From Rosa chinensis (taxonomy: Eukaryota; Streptophyta; Magnoliopsida; Rosales; Rosaceae): 64,000 nt of DNA. The stretch spans positions 21,739,001-21,803,000 of the forward strand of contig NC_037094.1 in NCBI RefSeq assembly GCF_002994745.2, written 5' to 3'. The position numbers were made by a program, and so were the translations under genes. The notes under the pieces were generated by a model. That model saw nothing but the letters and a program-made list of their open reading frames with translations. It was not told where the DNA came from and made no database searches. Every line of letters starts with the position of its first letter. The first letter of the stretch is position 1. This document shows, piece by piece, positions 23,494 to 34,932 of the stretch.

Positions 23494-24410
23494 TGTTGGC
23501 GACAAAAATTCCAAAGGGGTATTTGGCTGAATGAATTTTGACTGAAGCAGAAGCTGACCAGGAATAATCGAAAAGCTTCCTTTGTCGTTGACTTAGAGTT
23601 GACCGTTGGCGCAAAGAAAGGGGGGGGGGGGGTACCCATAGAAAACCCTTCGATGTCTAAGTCAGTACATTTCTTAGTAATGAAGTAGAAAGAGTCGGAA
23701 TGAGATAATCTTACTTGTTTAGTACGCCCCTATTTATAGGTGAGGGAGAGCTTACACCACAAGTCGCTTTTTGATATCGCTTTGATAACTATACTTATTA
23801 TTGCCATCATTCTGCGTTATTTAATAATGCCATCACTCCGCGTTATTAAATAATGCCATCACTCCGCGTTATTTAATAACAGAGGAATTATTCTGTGGTC
23901 CTGGAGTACCACGTGGTATTGCCATGTGGTGGTTCTAACCAATAATATTACTCGAATGTAGTGGGGACCATGCAGGAGGGTCAAAAAAGAAAAGAAAAAT
24001 TAATTTAAGAGACCAATCAGAGATAATTACGAGTCACATGACCCAATTATATCACTCGGGACCACCATGTGTACTATAGTCCAGGACCATGTAATAATTT
24101 CCCTTAATGATACCGTAACGCTAACCGCGTTATTAAATAACCCCATCACTCCTCGTTATTTCATAACGCCATCACTCCGTGTTATTAATAACCCCATCAC
24201 TCCGCGTTATGAAATAACGCCATCACTCCACGTTATTTAATAACGCCATACCGCCAACGCTCCGCGTTATTAAATAACACCATCATGTTGCGTTATTATG
24301 ATCGCGTTTAATAGCCTCCTTTATTGTGGTATTAACAACGCTAGTTAACGCCGCATTTATGATCGTCATTACCCGCGTACATATGGCCAAAATCGTTGAC
24401 TACCCCCATA
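23494..24410 (-). repeat. 5' LTR of the gag-only element (right side), carrying a MITE
   Basis: It begins TGTTGGCG and ends CCCCCATA (plus strand), the last bases being a decayed CA. It matches the left LTR apart from the 222-bp MITE at 23882-24103 and small differences. It includes the same G run (about 23620-23632) and the palindromic GCGTTATTAAATAACG repeats. Divergence between the two LTRs would date insertion. Confidence 0.9.
23882..24103. mobile_element. Mutator-type MITE inside the LTR (222 bp)
   Basis: Inverted ends GAGGAATTATTCTGTGGTCC and GGGAAATTATTACATGGTCC. Flanks TTAATAACA (23873-23881) and TTAATGATA (24104-24112) form an imperfect 9-bp target duplication. The left LTR carries the uninterrupted site TTAATAACACCGTAACG, which confirms both boundaries. 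It must be younger than the retrotransposon. Confidence 0.88.
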
Positions 24411-24479
24411 GTGATGATATGGGATGTGCCATATCATTTGGGATCCTATTTTGGTATAAATGTTTGGGATCTCTAGCAT

Positions 24480-24645
24480 TTTTCTAAAGATAAAGAGACT
24501 ATTTATAAACCAAAAATACTCGTCACACATGTTATAATTCATTATATATGACATTTGATAACCATCCGGAAAAAACAAAATAATAATGTCTATCATTAAT
24601 GTTTAGTCTTGCTTTACTGGGTTAAAATTAAAGTAAGATTGAAAT
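24480..24645. repeat. Host repeat type 2, third copy
   Basis: TTTATAAACCAAAAATACTC, then TTATATATGACATTTGATAA and CATC, resembles 12045-12115 and 29865-29935. It is a further copy of the ancestral host unit, truncated on the right by the Harbinger-like element. Confidence 0.55.
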
Positions 24646-24671
24646 TTCTCAAAACTGTCAAAATTTCCTTA

Positions 24672-25824
24672 AGGGAGTGTATTGTATTTGGATTTGTGCA
24701 GACTTTTTTTAAATGACAGACTTTTTGAAAAGTCCACAAACTCTTTTAAAGATTGTTATGGATTTCTTAAAACCATAATCCAGACTTTTATTGATTCATG
24801 AAAATCTATATACTTTATTATGAATGACTTCTACAGATTTCCTAGGATATACAAAATATATAAAAAAAAAAAAAACAAATGCAGCCCAAACACAAAACAA
24901 AATAATAACTAGTTATCTCTTCAATGCTCCAGTATCTTCTAATAGAAATTGACTCAAATAAATGATTGTTAGTCTGTCTAGCGAGTTTAGGAAGGATCTC
25001 CCAACAACATAAATATACAATATAGATCACTTGATGTTTATGGTTAATTATTCTCATTAATTTTGTTTTCGCCGATTAACATATATTGTAGCAATATTGG
25101 TCAATGTCTTGATCTATAATCAATCAATTGAAATTAAATTGTTTAACCTTTTTTGAACCATAATATAAATTCAAATCAATGAGAATAATTAATTAATAAG
25201 ATAAAATTTAGTATGGTTCAAGGTCTTAGGGTTAGACCACAATATTTGAGTTTTGGGGTTTCATAAATCATTTTTATTGCTATTAGGGTTCGAAGTATCA
25301 CAATTAAACAAAAAAAAAAAATCACATTCAACAACTACAATGAACATGTTGGGTATCAAAAAAGGTTGATATCATAAAAAATTAGAGAAAAGACAAAAAA
25401 TTAAGAAAGAGAGATGATGAAGGACAAACTTCTTCGTGCGTAGAGAGAAGAAGTTTGATAGACCTTTTTTTTTTTTTTTTGAAGAGGAAACTTTGATAGG
25501 CTTTTTGAAATCTTTGGTCTGGAGGCTGGAAAATTATTGGAGTTTGGTATGTATAGTTAACACTACAAAGTCCATGATTATCCATGATTTTCTAATTCCA
25601 TAAGTATGAATGATATTTTGAATACATATGTATTTTTATTTATTTTTAAAAGTCCTAATTAAATACCCCTAGATTTTAGTGGAATTCATGAAGTCTTTAA
25701 AAATTCTAATTGAATACCTCAAGACTTTCATGGACTGTTAAAAGTTTATATTGAATACACCCAGACTTTTAAATTTCATAGATTCTTTAAAAGTTCCATT
25801 AATTTCATATACAATACACCCCCC
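24672..25824. mobile_element. Harbinger-like element, copy 1 (1.15 kb)
   Basis: Ends read AGGGAGTGTATTGTATTTGG and GGGGGGTGTATTGTATATGA (reverse complement). TTA flanks both sides (24669-24671 and 25825-25827). Subterminal zones are full of GACTTTTTGAAAAGTC- and GAATACACCCAGACTTTT-type repeats. It matches the inverted element at 54579-56261 along most of its length and lacks the two insertions present there, so it serves as the empty-site reference. A minus-strand 71-codon frame conserved between the copies is shared transposon sequence. Confidence 0.78.
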
Positions 25825-25827
25825 TTA

Positions 25828-26465
25828 ATTTTGAAGTATCGAGACGATATTCATAAATTATAATTTCCGAGAGGAGAAAGAGATACATGTGAAACTTATG
25901 TCTGACACTATTATATGAACATTAATTATAGCATTGTAAAATTTTGATCGATAATGGAATAATACTAGTAACGTGGTGACCAAGTACATATGAATTATAT
26001 GCTGGTAAGCTACAATCTTATGACTTTTGTGTGTACGTTGTTCATCAGGGGGAAATCAAGATTGAAGAGGAAGCGAAATTTATATATCGATGATTCAAGA
26101 TATCTAACCTAGTTTCTGTGTGATGATTATTTACTCCTTTCATTTTAGTCATACAAATGTGATTATGGCATTGGAAGAAATTAAAAATTAGTTTAACGAT
26201 AACCTGTAGAAGTGCATAATAGTTTGGGTATACAACATTCTTTCATAAGCTATATCATTTTTTTGTCTTATCAGTAGAAAATTCATGCCGATTCAAACTT
26301 ATAAAACACCTCAGTGAAGGAGGTGGAAGAAACTCAGTTTGAATGTAGAATTTTGATATGTAATATTAACATTAAAGAGGAAGGTTTCCCTGATGAAGCC
26401 AAACGCTGAAACTAATATCAATAGTAATTTTGTATCAAATAAAAGTCCTCTGATTAAAATAACAA
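25828..26465. repeat. Segmental repeat, right copy (matches 4285-4558)
   Basis: 25870-26210 aligns in order with 4285-4558 (AAAGAGATACAT with TGAAAC, TGAACATTA, GTGGTGACC, AAATCAAGATTGAAG). It lacks the Tourist-like element present in the left copy. No gene seen. Confidence 0.55.
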
Positions 26466-27535
26466 TTTAGATGCTGGCTGGGCATATGAGTTTTCTTCTG
26501 GCGCAAACCCTAGCGTTGAGCAGAGAGACCGGCGGCAACTTTCTGTCGGGTTTGGTAGTGGTGTCGCTTCGTCACAGGGCGTGTGTCGTGGTCCTTGCGC
26601 CGGCACGTTTTTCTGAGTGCGGCAGGTTTGATAGCTATGGTGTCCGGAGAACGCCGGGCGCTAAGAGATCGTTAGGAGGCTGTGGCAGATCGATCAAAGC
26701 CGGAAAGCAGAGCAGAGTGGGCCAGTTCTCTGGTAAGGCCGGTTTAGCGGAGAGAAGAGGCGGAGTGTTTACTAGGGCGGGTTGTCCGGATTTCGGTCAG
26801 TCTTGGCGGGGAATCATCCTTGGTTCTTCTTAGTTCTTGTTGGATTCTATTGCCGGCTGCAAAGGAGGTGCATATTTGTAGCTTGACGGAGATGCAGTGC
26901 TGGAGGGGTCGGCCGCCGGAAAAATTGGCTGTCCGGCGGTGATGAATGGCAGACGTGTTCTAGGGTTTCTGCTCAATTTGCTCAGGTTTGGACTTGGGTC
27001 TTTGAGCCTGGGCTCAAGCTTGAGTTGTTGGGCCTTACATGGTGGGCTAGTAGAGGGGGTGCCTTGCCACCCTCATTTATCACTTAATGATGAGGGTGGG
27101 CCTGACCCAAGAGGTGGACTTTCTTGGGCAGTTGGGCTGCTATCTGGTCCATGATCAATCGTTTGTGGATCATGACTTCTGCAGGAGTTGATAATTATCT
27201 GGAATAAGATTGACATGATTTCAAGCGGCTTATGGATAAGAAATTGCTCATATTTGTTTGCTAGGAAGTGGTTCTCTGTTGGTACCGCAATTGCGCGTCT
27301 GGCTAATGGGGAGGCTAGTCAATGATTTTGCCCTAGAAGACACGAAGTTGTTATTTGTTATGAGTACGCTTTACAAGCGGGCTCAAATTGACTTGTAATG
27401 GCATGGGTTTACATTACTTAGATCGGATCTTAGCTGTTTTCCGCCATTTTTCTGTCTTTAAGTGTATGTTAGAGTCTGGCTTATTGGATGGTCATCTAAT
27501 GCAATGAACCTTTATTTATTTATTTATTTTTTAAA
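26466..27535 (+). mobile_element. Probable retroposon remnant, GC-rich, plus strand
   Basis: The left half is GC-rich with glycine/arginine-rich open frames lacking any domain (26471-26833 and 26897-27154). The right end reads GGTCATCTAATGCAATGAAC followed by TTTATTTATTTATTTTTT, resembling the 3' UTR and tail of plant LINEs. The left segmental copy has nothing equivalent here, so this is an insertion. The left boundary and target duplication were not resolved. A lineage-specific gene remnant is a less likely alternative. Confidence 0.4.
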
Positions 27536-27983
27536 TGAGTTTTCTTCTTTTAAAGTAATTGAGTAACATATTCACGTCAACTAAAAGTTTTTTTTGAAAG
27601 AAAGAAGAGAATTCATTGAATTAGTGATAGAAATTGCTCAAGAGGGCATCCCACATGAGATTGGGAGCATACAAATGCCAAATTCGGCTTGACCATAGAG
27701 CTAAATGAGAACAAATAAGAAGGTGTACTACACTAACAATTTGTCCTTTTACAATATAACATTGCTCTGAAGCACTAATAGAGAACTTAGCAAAAACTGA
27801 AGATAAAATCCCAGCCTCCTCAAGATAATCACCAACAATAACACCATTGTCATGACCTTGAGATTTGTGGAGTAAATCATCAATATCTGCAATTTGGGTA
27901 TGCAAGGAATTGGTAGACCAATCGAAACTACATTCATCCCAGCCTAAAACACACTGCTCGCCAAGGCACTCAATTGTGGTACT

Positions 27984-28996
27984 CAGGGTCGGCTCTAAAT
28001 AGGTGCATTGAGTACGACGGAACATGGCCCCAAATTGAGAGGGCCCCCAACTTTTTTCTTTAAGGATTTATGTTTGCATGATTGAATATAAAAGACTTGG
28101 ATCTAGGTACGGAAGACTAACACTGATATGGAAATAGGTCCCCAGTTTTATATTTTTATATCTATTTATATAAACAATAACTTAAAAGAAAAAATAGGGC
28201 CCATACACTAAATCCTTATCCTCTGCTCATTGCAATTTTGCATTCACACTCTCTCTCTCTCTTTGACAATGTGCAGTGGTCACGGTGACACGACCACGGG
28301 TTGTTCGTCCTTGTATTACCAAGACTTCCAACAATTATCTTCGATCAAGAATGTACTGAATAAATACAAATTAAATGCATACATGCAATATTATAATTAG
28401 CTAGTTAGTTTTTTTTTTTTTTTGACGAGAATTTAGCTAGTTAGTTTGGTACATACCTAATGCCATGGCCAGGGCCCTCAATTCTCATCGACCCTTCTCT
28501 ATTCCCATCGATCTCTTGTATCCTTTTTCATTCTCTAATTGCTCTAAAATATCCCAGATTAATTCTCTCCCACTTCAAGTCTTCATTCTTCAATTAGTGA
28601 TTTAGAGGCAAAATGAAGCTCATCAGTAATCCCTACACCCTAGTCATGACTCAGGTATGATTAATTGATTTGTATCCACATATAAATAAATGTTTCTTTA
28701 GTATAGTTCTCCTAATGGTTTGATTTGTTTTTCAAATTGCAAAGGATTGAGAAATGTAAATCAAGGATTGGAGAGGTCAAGCAGTGAGGAAACTCAAGAG
28801 TCTCATGCTATACTTTGAGTTTTTGTTCTTCAAAGAATCAGGTTTCTCATAACACATTGATTTGCTTGGATTGTTTGGTGATGCTGTGTTTGAGACGGCT
28901 CGATCGTCTCAAACACAACATTTTAATAAATCAAGGATTAGAGGGCCGCATTTTAAACTTTTGCACAGGGCCTCCGAAAAATTTGAGACGGCTCTG
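27984..28996. mobile_element. hAT element (1.0 kb) inside the deleted LINE
   Basis: Ends CAGGGTCGGCTCTAAATAGG and CAGAGCCGTCTCAAATTTTT, flanked by a perfect 8-bp duplication GTGGTACT (27976-27983 and 28997-29004). This is the classic hAT footprint with CAGRG termini. No transposase domain was recognised; the inside is AT-rich. Contains the micro-insertion at 28412-28432. Confidence 0.88.
28397..28447 (-). mobile_element. Minimal retroposition scar: poly-A with 15-bp target duplication
   Basis: TTAGCTAGTTAGTTT occurs at 28397-28411 and again at 28433-28447. Between them lies only a T run and GACGAGAAT (21 bp). That is what an almost completely 5'-truncated poly-A retroposon leaves behind. Confidence 0.65.
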
Positions 28997-29766
28997 GTGG
29001 TACTCACAGCGTGATTGTACTGAGACTCTTCATAGAATGTAGCAATGATCAATTTACCCAAGAATAAGAGCAGCACACCCAAAATATTACAAGTAGTAAA
29101 ACTTAACCAGCAACCAGATAGAAGGTCTCCTGGGTCCCAAATCCAGACCCATGGGAAATGCATGCCCAACTGCTAGGCTCGGATTCTGGACACCCATGAA
29201 CAGGGTACCCCGATGTAGATCTCCACCGTCTCTGGCGGCCTCTTCAACTCCGATAATTACAGCACCCCTAGGCTCATGAACCACCGAATAACCTTCGACC
29301 AGCCCAACGACACTGCTGGTGTTTGCAGAACCAGAGAGCCTGCAAATCCTACCCTGATCCAAAATTTCCACCCCAGAAGACAGGATTGGCCACAAAGCCT
29401 ACCCCGTTGTGGTCGAGGTCGAAAGCTGCGCAAACCTACCAACGTAGCCAAGGCTGCCAAGCAACGCGCAATCCACCATCCCTCACAAGGAGAATGGAAA
29501 CGATCTGAATGGCATGTCTGTCGAGACGAGCAATGATGTGGAGGGGATAAGGACTTCCCCGAAAGCATCCTAGAGAAGGTGGTGGGCGCTGTGACAGCGT
29601 CGATGGAGGCCATAGGGCTGGGGGAAGAAGAGACTAAGGGGTGCGAATGAGAGGAGACTAGGCAGAAAGGCATGGGCGCCATCGAAGTAGGGTGAGAGAG
29701 AAGTCGCTCTCCTAGGGTTTCGGCTTGTCACTGTTCATTAAACAGTTATAAGGAATATTGCATGAC

Positions 29767-30290
29767 CACGTCAACTAAACATTAACCGTGTTGTTCCAGA
29801 CTTCCGGGTTTAACTCGAGTTTAATATAAAGCAAAAGATATTCTCTTTGTTTATAAAAATATTTATTTATAAACTAACAATGGTCATTAGACATCTTATG
29901 ATCCGTTATATATGGCATTTGATAATCATCTTGAAAAATAAGAATAAATAATTTCATAATGTCTAGTCCCGTTATACTTGTGGAGCTCAATATATAAATA
30001 AAACATGCTTCTGAAAACTTGAGAAGTCTGGACATAGAGTGGAAAGTTAAATCGCTAAAAATACATGGTTATAAAATCTTGTTGGTTGCTAGACAGTTAC
30101 AAGATTATTATAACGTTCTCATTCTGCGTGTACTACAAATTCGTTCAAAAACTGTTGGTCGTGAGACATTTATGCATTATTATCCTTCTACACATACTGT
30201 AAATTTGTTTAAAAACCATTGGATTGAATATGATATGGTTTATTATAGCATTATATGACTATACTTTAGTATGTATTACCAAATTAAGTA
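29767..30290. repeat. Host repeat, right segmental copy, first part (type 2)
   Basis: Collinear with 9920-10047 plus 12045-12440 of the left copy, which there is interrupted by a 2-kb MULE. Shared blocks include GAGTTTAATATAAAG, TTTATAAACTAACAA, ATCGCTAAAAATACAT and ATTTATGCAT. Non-coding. Confidence 0.72.
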
Positions 30291-30298
30291 CCTGGGAT

Positions 30299-30896
30299 TA
30301 GGGCTGTCAATGGGTCGTGTCGGGTTGGGTTCGTGTCGGGTCAAGGTATTTGTCATGTGGCAAAATATAAACCCAAACCCAACCCATTTAATAATCGTGT
30401 CAAAAATTTAAACCCAAACCCAACCTATTTATTAAACGGGTTACCCGTTTCCAACCCGCTTAACCCATTTAATAAACAGGTCGTGTCTTGTTAAACAAAA
30501 TGACTCATTTAAGCGTTAACAATGAGACCTATTTAATTAAAAAAATTCATAAATTGATTAAATTCACTAAAGACTCCACAAGACGAAAAATATAAATAAT
30601 TATATATAATTCATAAATAATTAAATCTAATAATTAAAAAGCGAAATATTTCAAATTGTCTAATCCTATGATCAAATACTCCGAACGTCCAAAATTTCAA
30701 GAAGAAACATAGCACAATCGGGTTATACGGGCTCACTTCGTGTTGACGGGTTGACCCGTGGCCGACCCATTTATTAAATGGGTCATGGCGGGTTGACCCA
30801 CCACCGACCCGCTTTTTAATAGTGCGGGTTCAACCCGCTTTATTTCGTGTGGGTTTCGAGTCGTGTTATCGGGTCGTGTCGGAATTGACAGCCCTA
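30299..30896. mobile_element. hAT MITE (598 bp)
   Basis: Near-identical termini TAGGGCTGTCAAT on both sides, and a perfect 8-bp target duplication CCTGGGAT (30291-30298 and 30897-30904). The arms are rich in CGGGTCGTGTCGGGT/ACCCGACACGACCCG repeats, forming an extended imperfect palindrome. Absent from the left segmental copy at the matching place (near 12460). Confidence 0.92.
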
Positions 30897-30904
30897 CCTG
30901 GGAT

Positions 30905-31149
30905 GGGGTGGTGGTTAATAAAATGGAGTCGTGGGGAGGTTGCATTGAGAAGGTATCTCTAGCAGGTCCGCTAGGTTGTGACTTGTGAATGATTACCCAC
31001 GGATTGGTAATGTCTAGATTCTATGGGCCAACAATTTTTTAATTACTTTCCATTCAAGATCAATATAAATAGTATCTAGTAAAATTACTATACAAATCCA
31101 TGACAATTTTTATTGTCATAAAATCCATGACAATTTCATTTTGAAACAT
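30905..31149. repeat. Host repeat, right segmental copy, second part (type 1)
   Basis: Collinear with 12500-12745: GCTAGGTTGTGACTTGTGA, TACCCACGGATTG, GTCTAGATTCTATGGGCCAA and CCATGACAATTTCATTTTGA. The ORF2-only LINE interrupts it at 31149, and it continues at 35380. Confidence 0.75.
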
Positions 31150-31687
31150 TTTTTTTTGAATCTAACGATGCCAGCCAGTTATTGATGAAAAAACAACTTA
31201 CATTACAAATATCAGCTGCAACCGCAGCTTGTAAAAAAACTGGAACAGAAAAAAAGAACTCAGCTTGCCTAAGAGAGCAAGCATGGGTAGCCAACATATA
31301 GGCTACCTTGTTACCTTGTCTACCCACATGACACACATGAACAATACCCTGTGCTGCTCCTAGAGCCATTACATCATCATAAAGCCTGCCAAGCAAGGAA
31401 GTGTTAGCAGGTATCTCCGGAGAGAGTTGTTGTTAGACCTCCAAGGCACCAGTCTCCAATATTGTAGGACCAAAACCATGCTCCAACACAAACTCTAGTG
31501 CAGCTTTACATGCCAAAATCTTCGCGTGCTCCGGCGATATTAAGCCAGCCAATTGACTGGCACCACCTCCCAACATAACCCCGTGCTCATCCCTAACCAC
31601 AAAACCCAGCTCACCCGTTCGAGTAGCATGATGAAAAGCACCATCAACGTTTATCTTGACCAGACCTACCGGTGGAGCTCTCCACAC
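31150..31687 (-). pseudogene. LINE ORF2 C-terminal RNase H domain
   Basis: Reads VKINVDGAFHHATRTGELGF (first acidic site of the RVT_3 RNase H fold), LGGGASQL and then, after a stop near 31435, VGRQGNKVAYMLATHA. The last block corresponds to the conserved region before the fold's final helix. RNase H would remove the RNA template during reverse transcription. It is separated from the upstream frame by a frameshift at about 31690. Confidence 0.85.
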
Positions 31688-33774
31688 TGCCCAGCCGTGC
31701 TTCTAGGCCTGAGAGGCTGCATATTGTGGAACCTAAATTCCTGCAATCTGGACACCAAACCCACACTAACATCCCCAGCTGTCCTCTGCTTTTGATTCCA
31801 TATCCGATCGTTTCTCTCCTTCCACATCCCCCATAATGAGAATAAGAGTTCTCCTAACTGAGTTAATGATAGCTGTTGTACGCACTGAGCCAGCCAAGTA
31901 ATAACATTATCAGCCATGTTACTGGGGTTATAACAAACCTGTCGAAGCAAAGCATTTTGGTGGAGCACAGCTTGAGTAAAGACACAGTCCCTACACAAAT
32001 GTAGGGTTGTTTCGTTTTGCATCTCGCATAACACACATCTATGGGAGTCCAACACCACCTTCTTCGAAGCCAAACTACCCAAAGAAGGAAGAATATCCAA
32101 ACACACTCTCCAGATATGTATTTTAGCTTTGTTTGGGATAACCACTCTCCAAAGCTTCCAAAAACCCGTCCCAACTGGGAGCTGTAATGGATTGTAGCTA
32201 GAAGAATGCACAAAAAAAGCTCGATAAGCAGTCTTGACAGAGAACTTACCATCCTTCAAGAGTTTCCAACATAAACGATCCCGCACATCCCGTCGACTCA
32301 ACAGAATTGCAGCAACCACTTCTGCTTCCTCCTCTGAGAAAAGCTCCTTTAACAAGGGAACATTCCACCGCCTAGCTTTAATCAGGAGTTCACTCACTTT
32401 TCTCACTTCCCCTGCTGCACCCGAATTTGTAGGTCTCCCAAGAGGCAAAGCTACCACCCAATTATCTGAGAAGATGGCCAACTCCTTACCATTACTTACT
32501 TGCCAATAGCAACTGTCTTGCAGGAATTCTCTAGTAGAGAAAATGCTTCTCCACGAGTAAGAAGGAGAGGCATGTGGCAAAGCTTCCCAAAAGGAGTGAC
32601 TCGGGAAGTATCTCGCCTTATAAATATGTGCAATAAGAGATGAAGGATTCTGCAGAATTCTCCATGCATGTTTTGCAAGCATTGCCGAATTAAAGTTGGA
32701 CAGACTACGGAAACCCAAACCACCCTCCTCTCTTAGATTACAGAGAGCATTCCAATTATTCCAGTGGATTTTTCGTGTATCTAGAGTACTTCCCCACCAA
32801 AACCTCGCACACCGTTGTTCCAGATCGTCACAGAAACTCTTAGTGAGTTGGAAGACACTCATAGCATAAGCAGGTAGCGCCTGAGCCACCACCCTGATCA
32901 AAATATCCTTCCCGGCCCCACTCAACAATTTACCTTGCCAAGCAATAAGTTTCTTAGACAGCCTCTCCTTAATATACTGAAAAGTAGACGTTTTCTTCCT
33001 CCCTACGTAAGTGGGAAGGCCTAAGTATTTTTCATGAGAATCCACAACCTCCACCCCCAACATACAGGAAATAGCATTTTGTAGATCGACATGCACATTT
33101 TTGCTAAAAACCACCGAACTCTTGGCAAAATTAACTACCTGTCCAAACGCTTTCCCATAAATGTCCAACACCTCTTGAATGACAGAACAAGATTCCACTG
33201 AAGCCTGGGCATAAAGCATACTATCATCCGTAAACAATAAATGGTTCACCAAGGGAGCATTAGCACATACCCCGATACCTTGTAAGGAACCTGTGATCAT
33301 TCTTTGATGGAGTAAGGCAGAAAAACCCTCAGCTCCAATAAGAAAGAGATAAGGTGACAAAGGGTCCCCTTGTCTTAATCCTCTGCTAGGAATGACATAT
33401 CCCCGTGGTCTCCCCCGCACCAAAAAGGAGTATCTTACTGTATTCACACATTGCATCACCATCGATATCCAACTCCTGGCAAAGCCAAAACGAATCATAA
33501 CTTTCTCAAGGAAACTCCACTCCATTCTGTCATAAGCTTTGCTCAAATCTAATTTCAAAGCGAAATAACCATCATTCCCATCTCGCTTATTGTGAACAAA
33601 ATGGGCTATTTCATTGGCCACCAGGATATTGTCTATAATCAATCTGCCCAGAACAAATGCACTCTGGAAAGGAGAAATCACTTCAGGTGAGATAACCTTA
33701 AGTCTGTTTGCAATAACCTTTGAGCAAATCTTGTAAATGACGTTACAAAGCGCTACTGGTCTCAAGTCTGCCAT
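31666..33774 (-). pseudogene. LINE ORF2 reverse transcriptase, long surviving frame (702 codons)
   Basis: Copies element RNA into DNA at a nicked target. Visible RT motifs in order are LRPVALCNVIYKICSKVIAN, QSAFVLGRLIIDN, FALKLDLSKAYDRMEW with the first catalytic Asp, LRQGDPLSPYLFLI, and the active-site box LLFTDDSMLY, an FTDD variant of YADD. A thumb region follows, then FWKLWRVVIPNKAKIHIWRV and CVLCEMQNETTLHLC, the zf-RVT zinc-binding segment. The frame opens after a frameshift near 33780. Upstream sequence (33789-33977) supplies KSPGPDGMPPLFFQHYW, the conserved N-terminal RT motif. An intact frame of this size implies fairly recent insertion. Confidence 0.92.
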
Positions 33775-34932
33775 ATTCTTAGGATTACTTACTTTCGGAA
33801 TAAGACAAACATGGGTGAATTTATTTGCTTCAGCAACTGCCCCGTCTGTAGAAAGCTATGGACAGCGGCAAATATATCCTCTCCAATAAGCTCCCAGTAG
33901 TGCTGGAAAAACAGTGGAGGCATCCCATCCGGGCCTGGGGATTTGGTAGGATACATCTGAAAAAGAGCAAACCGCACTTCCTCAATGGTGTAGGGCGCAC
34001 AAAGCTAAGCATTCATCGCCTCAGTAACACAAGGAGTAATAGCCACCAGAGTCACATCCATTGCATCAACATCAACTTCAGAGGCTCGAAACATTTCACT
34101 AAAATAATCAGTAACTACTTTCTCAATACCCGCATCATCTTCATGCCAAATCCCATGCACGTCATACAGCCCTTGTAAGGTATTCTTTCGCTTCCTATTT
34201 TCTGTTTTTTGATGAAAGAAACCCGTATTCCGATCCCCTTCTTTCAACCATGTGACCTTAGTGCGTTGCTTCCAAAACAGCTCCTCTTGGAAAAGTAAAT
34301 TCTGAAGTTTATCCATCAACTCCTTCTTTTCAGTTTGCACCCTCTCTGATGGGTACACACTCAATAACTCCTCCAATCCTAGAGCGAATGCCAATCATTT
34401 GTAATTGCCTACCCCGGAACACCTCCTTCTGCCATGTATTCAACTGAATTCTAGTGTGCATAATCTTCTTGTTAACACAATACATGGGTGTACCTGACAC
34501 ATCCGTGCCCCAAGCCTACTTCACCACTCTATCACAATCCTCATGCTGCAGCCAAAACGCTTCAAATTTGAAGCGATGACACTTAGGCCTAGCCAGCAGA
34601 GGGACAGAACTCGCCCTTAGCAAGAGAGGAACATGATCAGAATCCGAAGGCGCCAAATGAAAAACCCTAGCATGATGAAAGATGTCGATCTAAGAGGGAG
34701 TACAAACAGCTCTATCCAGGCACAACAAAGTATCAAAATTCCACCAAGTAGCCATCGCCCCCTAAAAACCAACATCCAAAAGATCACAGTAACCTAGCGC
34801 CTCCCGAAAACCTCGCATTTGTCTCTTCGGTTGGATAAAGCCTGCAATCTTCTCCCCACTATTCAAAATCTCATTGAAATCTCCGATTACCATCCATGGA
34901 AGGGAATCCAAATCAGCTAGGTCATGGAGAAG

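Larger units (their letters stand above)
20297..24410 (-). mobile_element. Gag-only LTR retrotransposon, minus strand (4.1 kb)
   Basis: Two direct repeats beginning TGTTGGCGACAAAAATTCCA bound the element: 20297-21025 and 23494-24410. A perfect GTGAT target duplication flanks it (20292-20296 and 24411-24415). On the minus strand a primer-binding-like site, TGGCGCCGTTTGTGG, starts two bases inside the right (5') LTR. A purine-rich, G-rich tract adjoins the left LTR. Only a gag gene is encoded. There is no protease, reverse transcriptase, RNase H or integrase, so it is a non-autonomous gag-type element, probably Ty3/Gypsy-related. It would need enzymes from a partner. Confidence 0.9.
27586..29766 (-). 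mobile_element. Internally deleted LINE, minus strand, split by a hAT element
   Basis: Poly-A tail (poly-T at about 27588-27595) and a 13-bp target duplication CACGTCAACTAAA at 27573-27585 and 29767-29779. The 5' half (about 29000-29700, minus) looks like the start of an ORF1 after a leader ending CCCTACTTCG. The 3' half (about 27600-27975) reads LLICSHLALWSSRIWHLYAP, like the C-terminal tail of ORF2. Everything between, including endonuclease and reverse transcriptase, is missing. The left segmental copy at 9.95 kb lacks the insertion, which confirms the limits. Confidence 0.75.

Noticed and set aside
24842..25057. Conserved small protein shared with 55827-56075
   Set aside because: The frame is conserved only because both lie in copies of the same Harbinger-like element. 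It is low-complexity and flanked by homopolymers.
26471..26833. 120-codon glycine/arginine-rich protein
   Set aside because: No domain and no introns or promoter evident. It lies in a GC-rich retroposon-like insertion absent from the duplicated copy.
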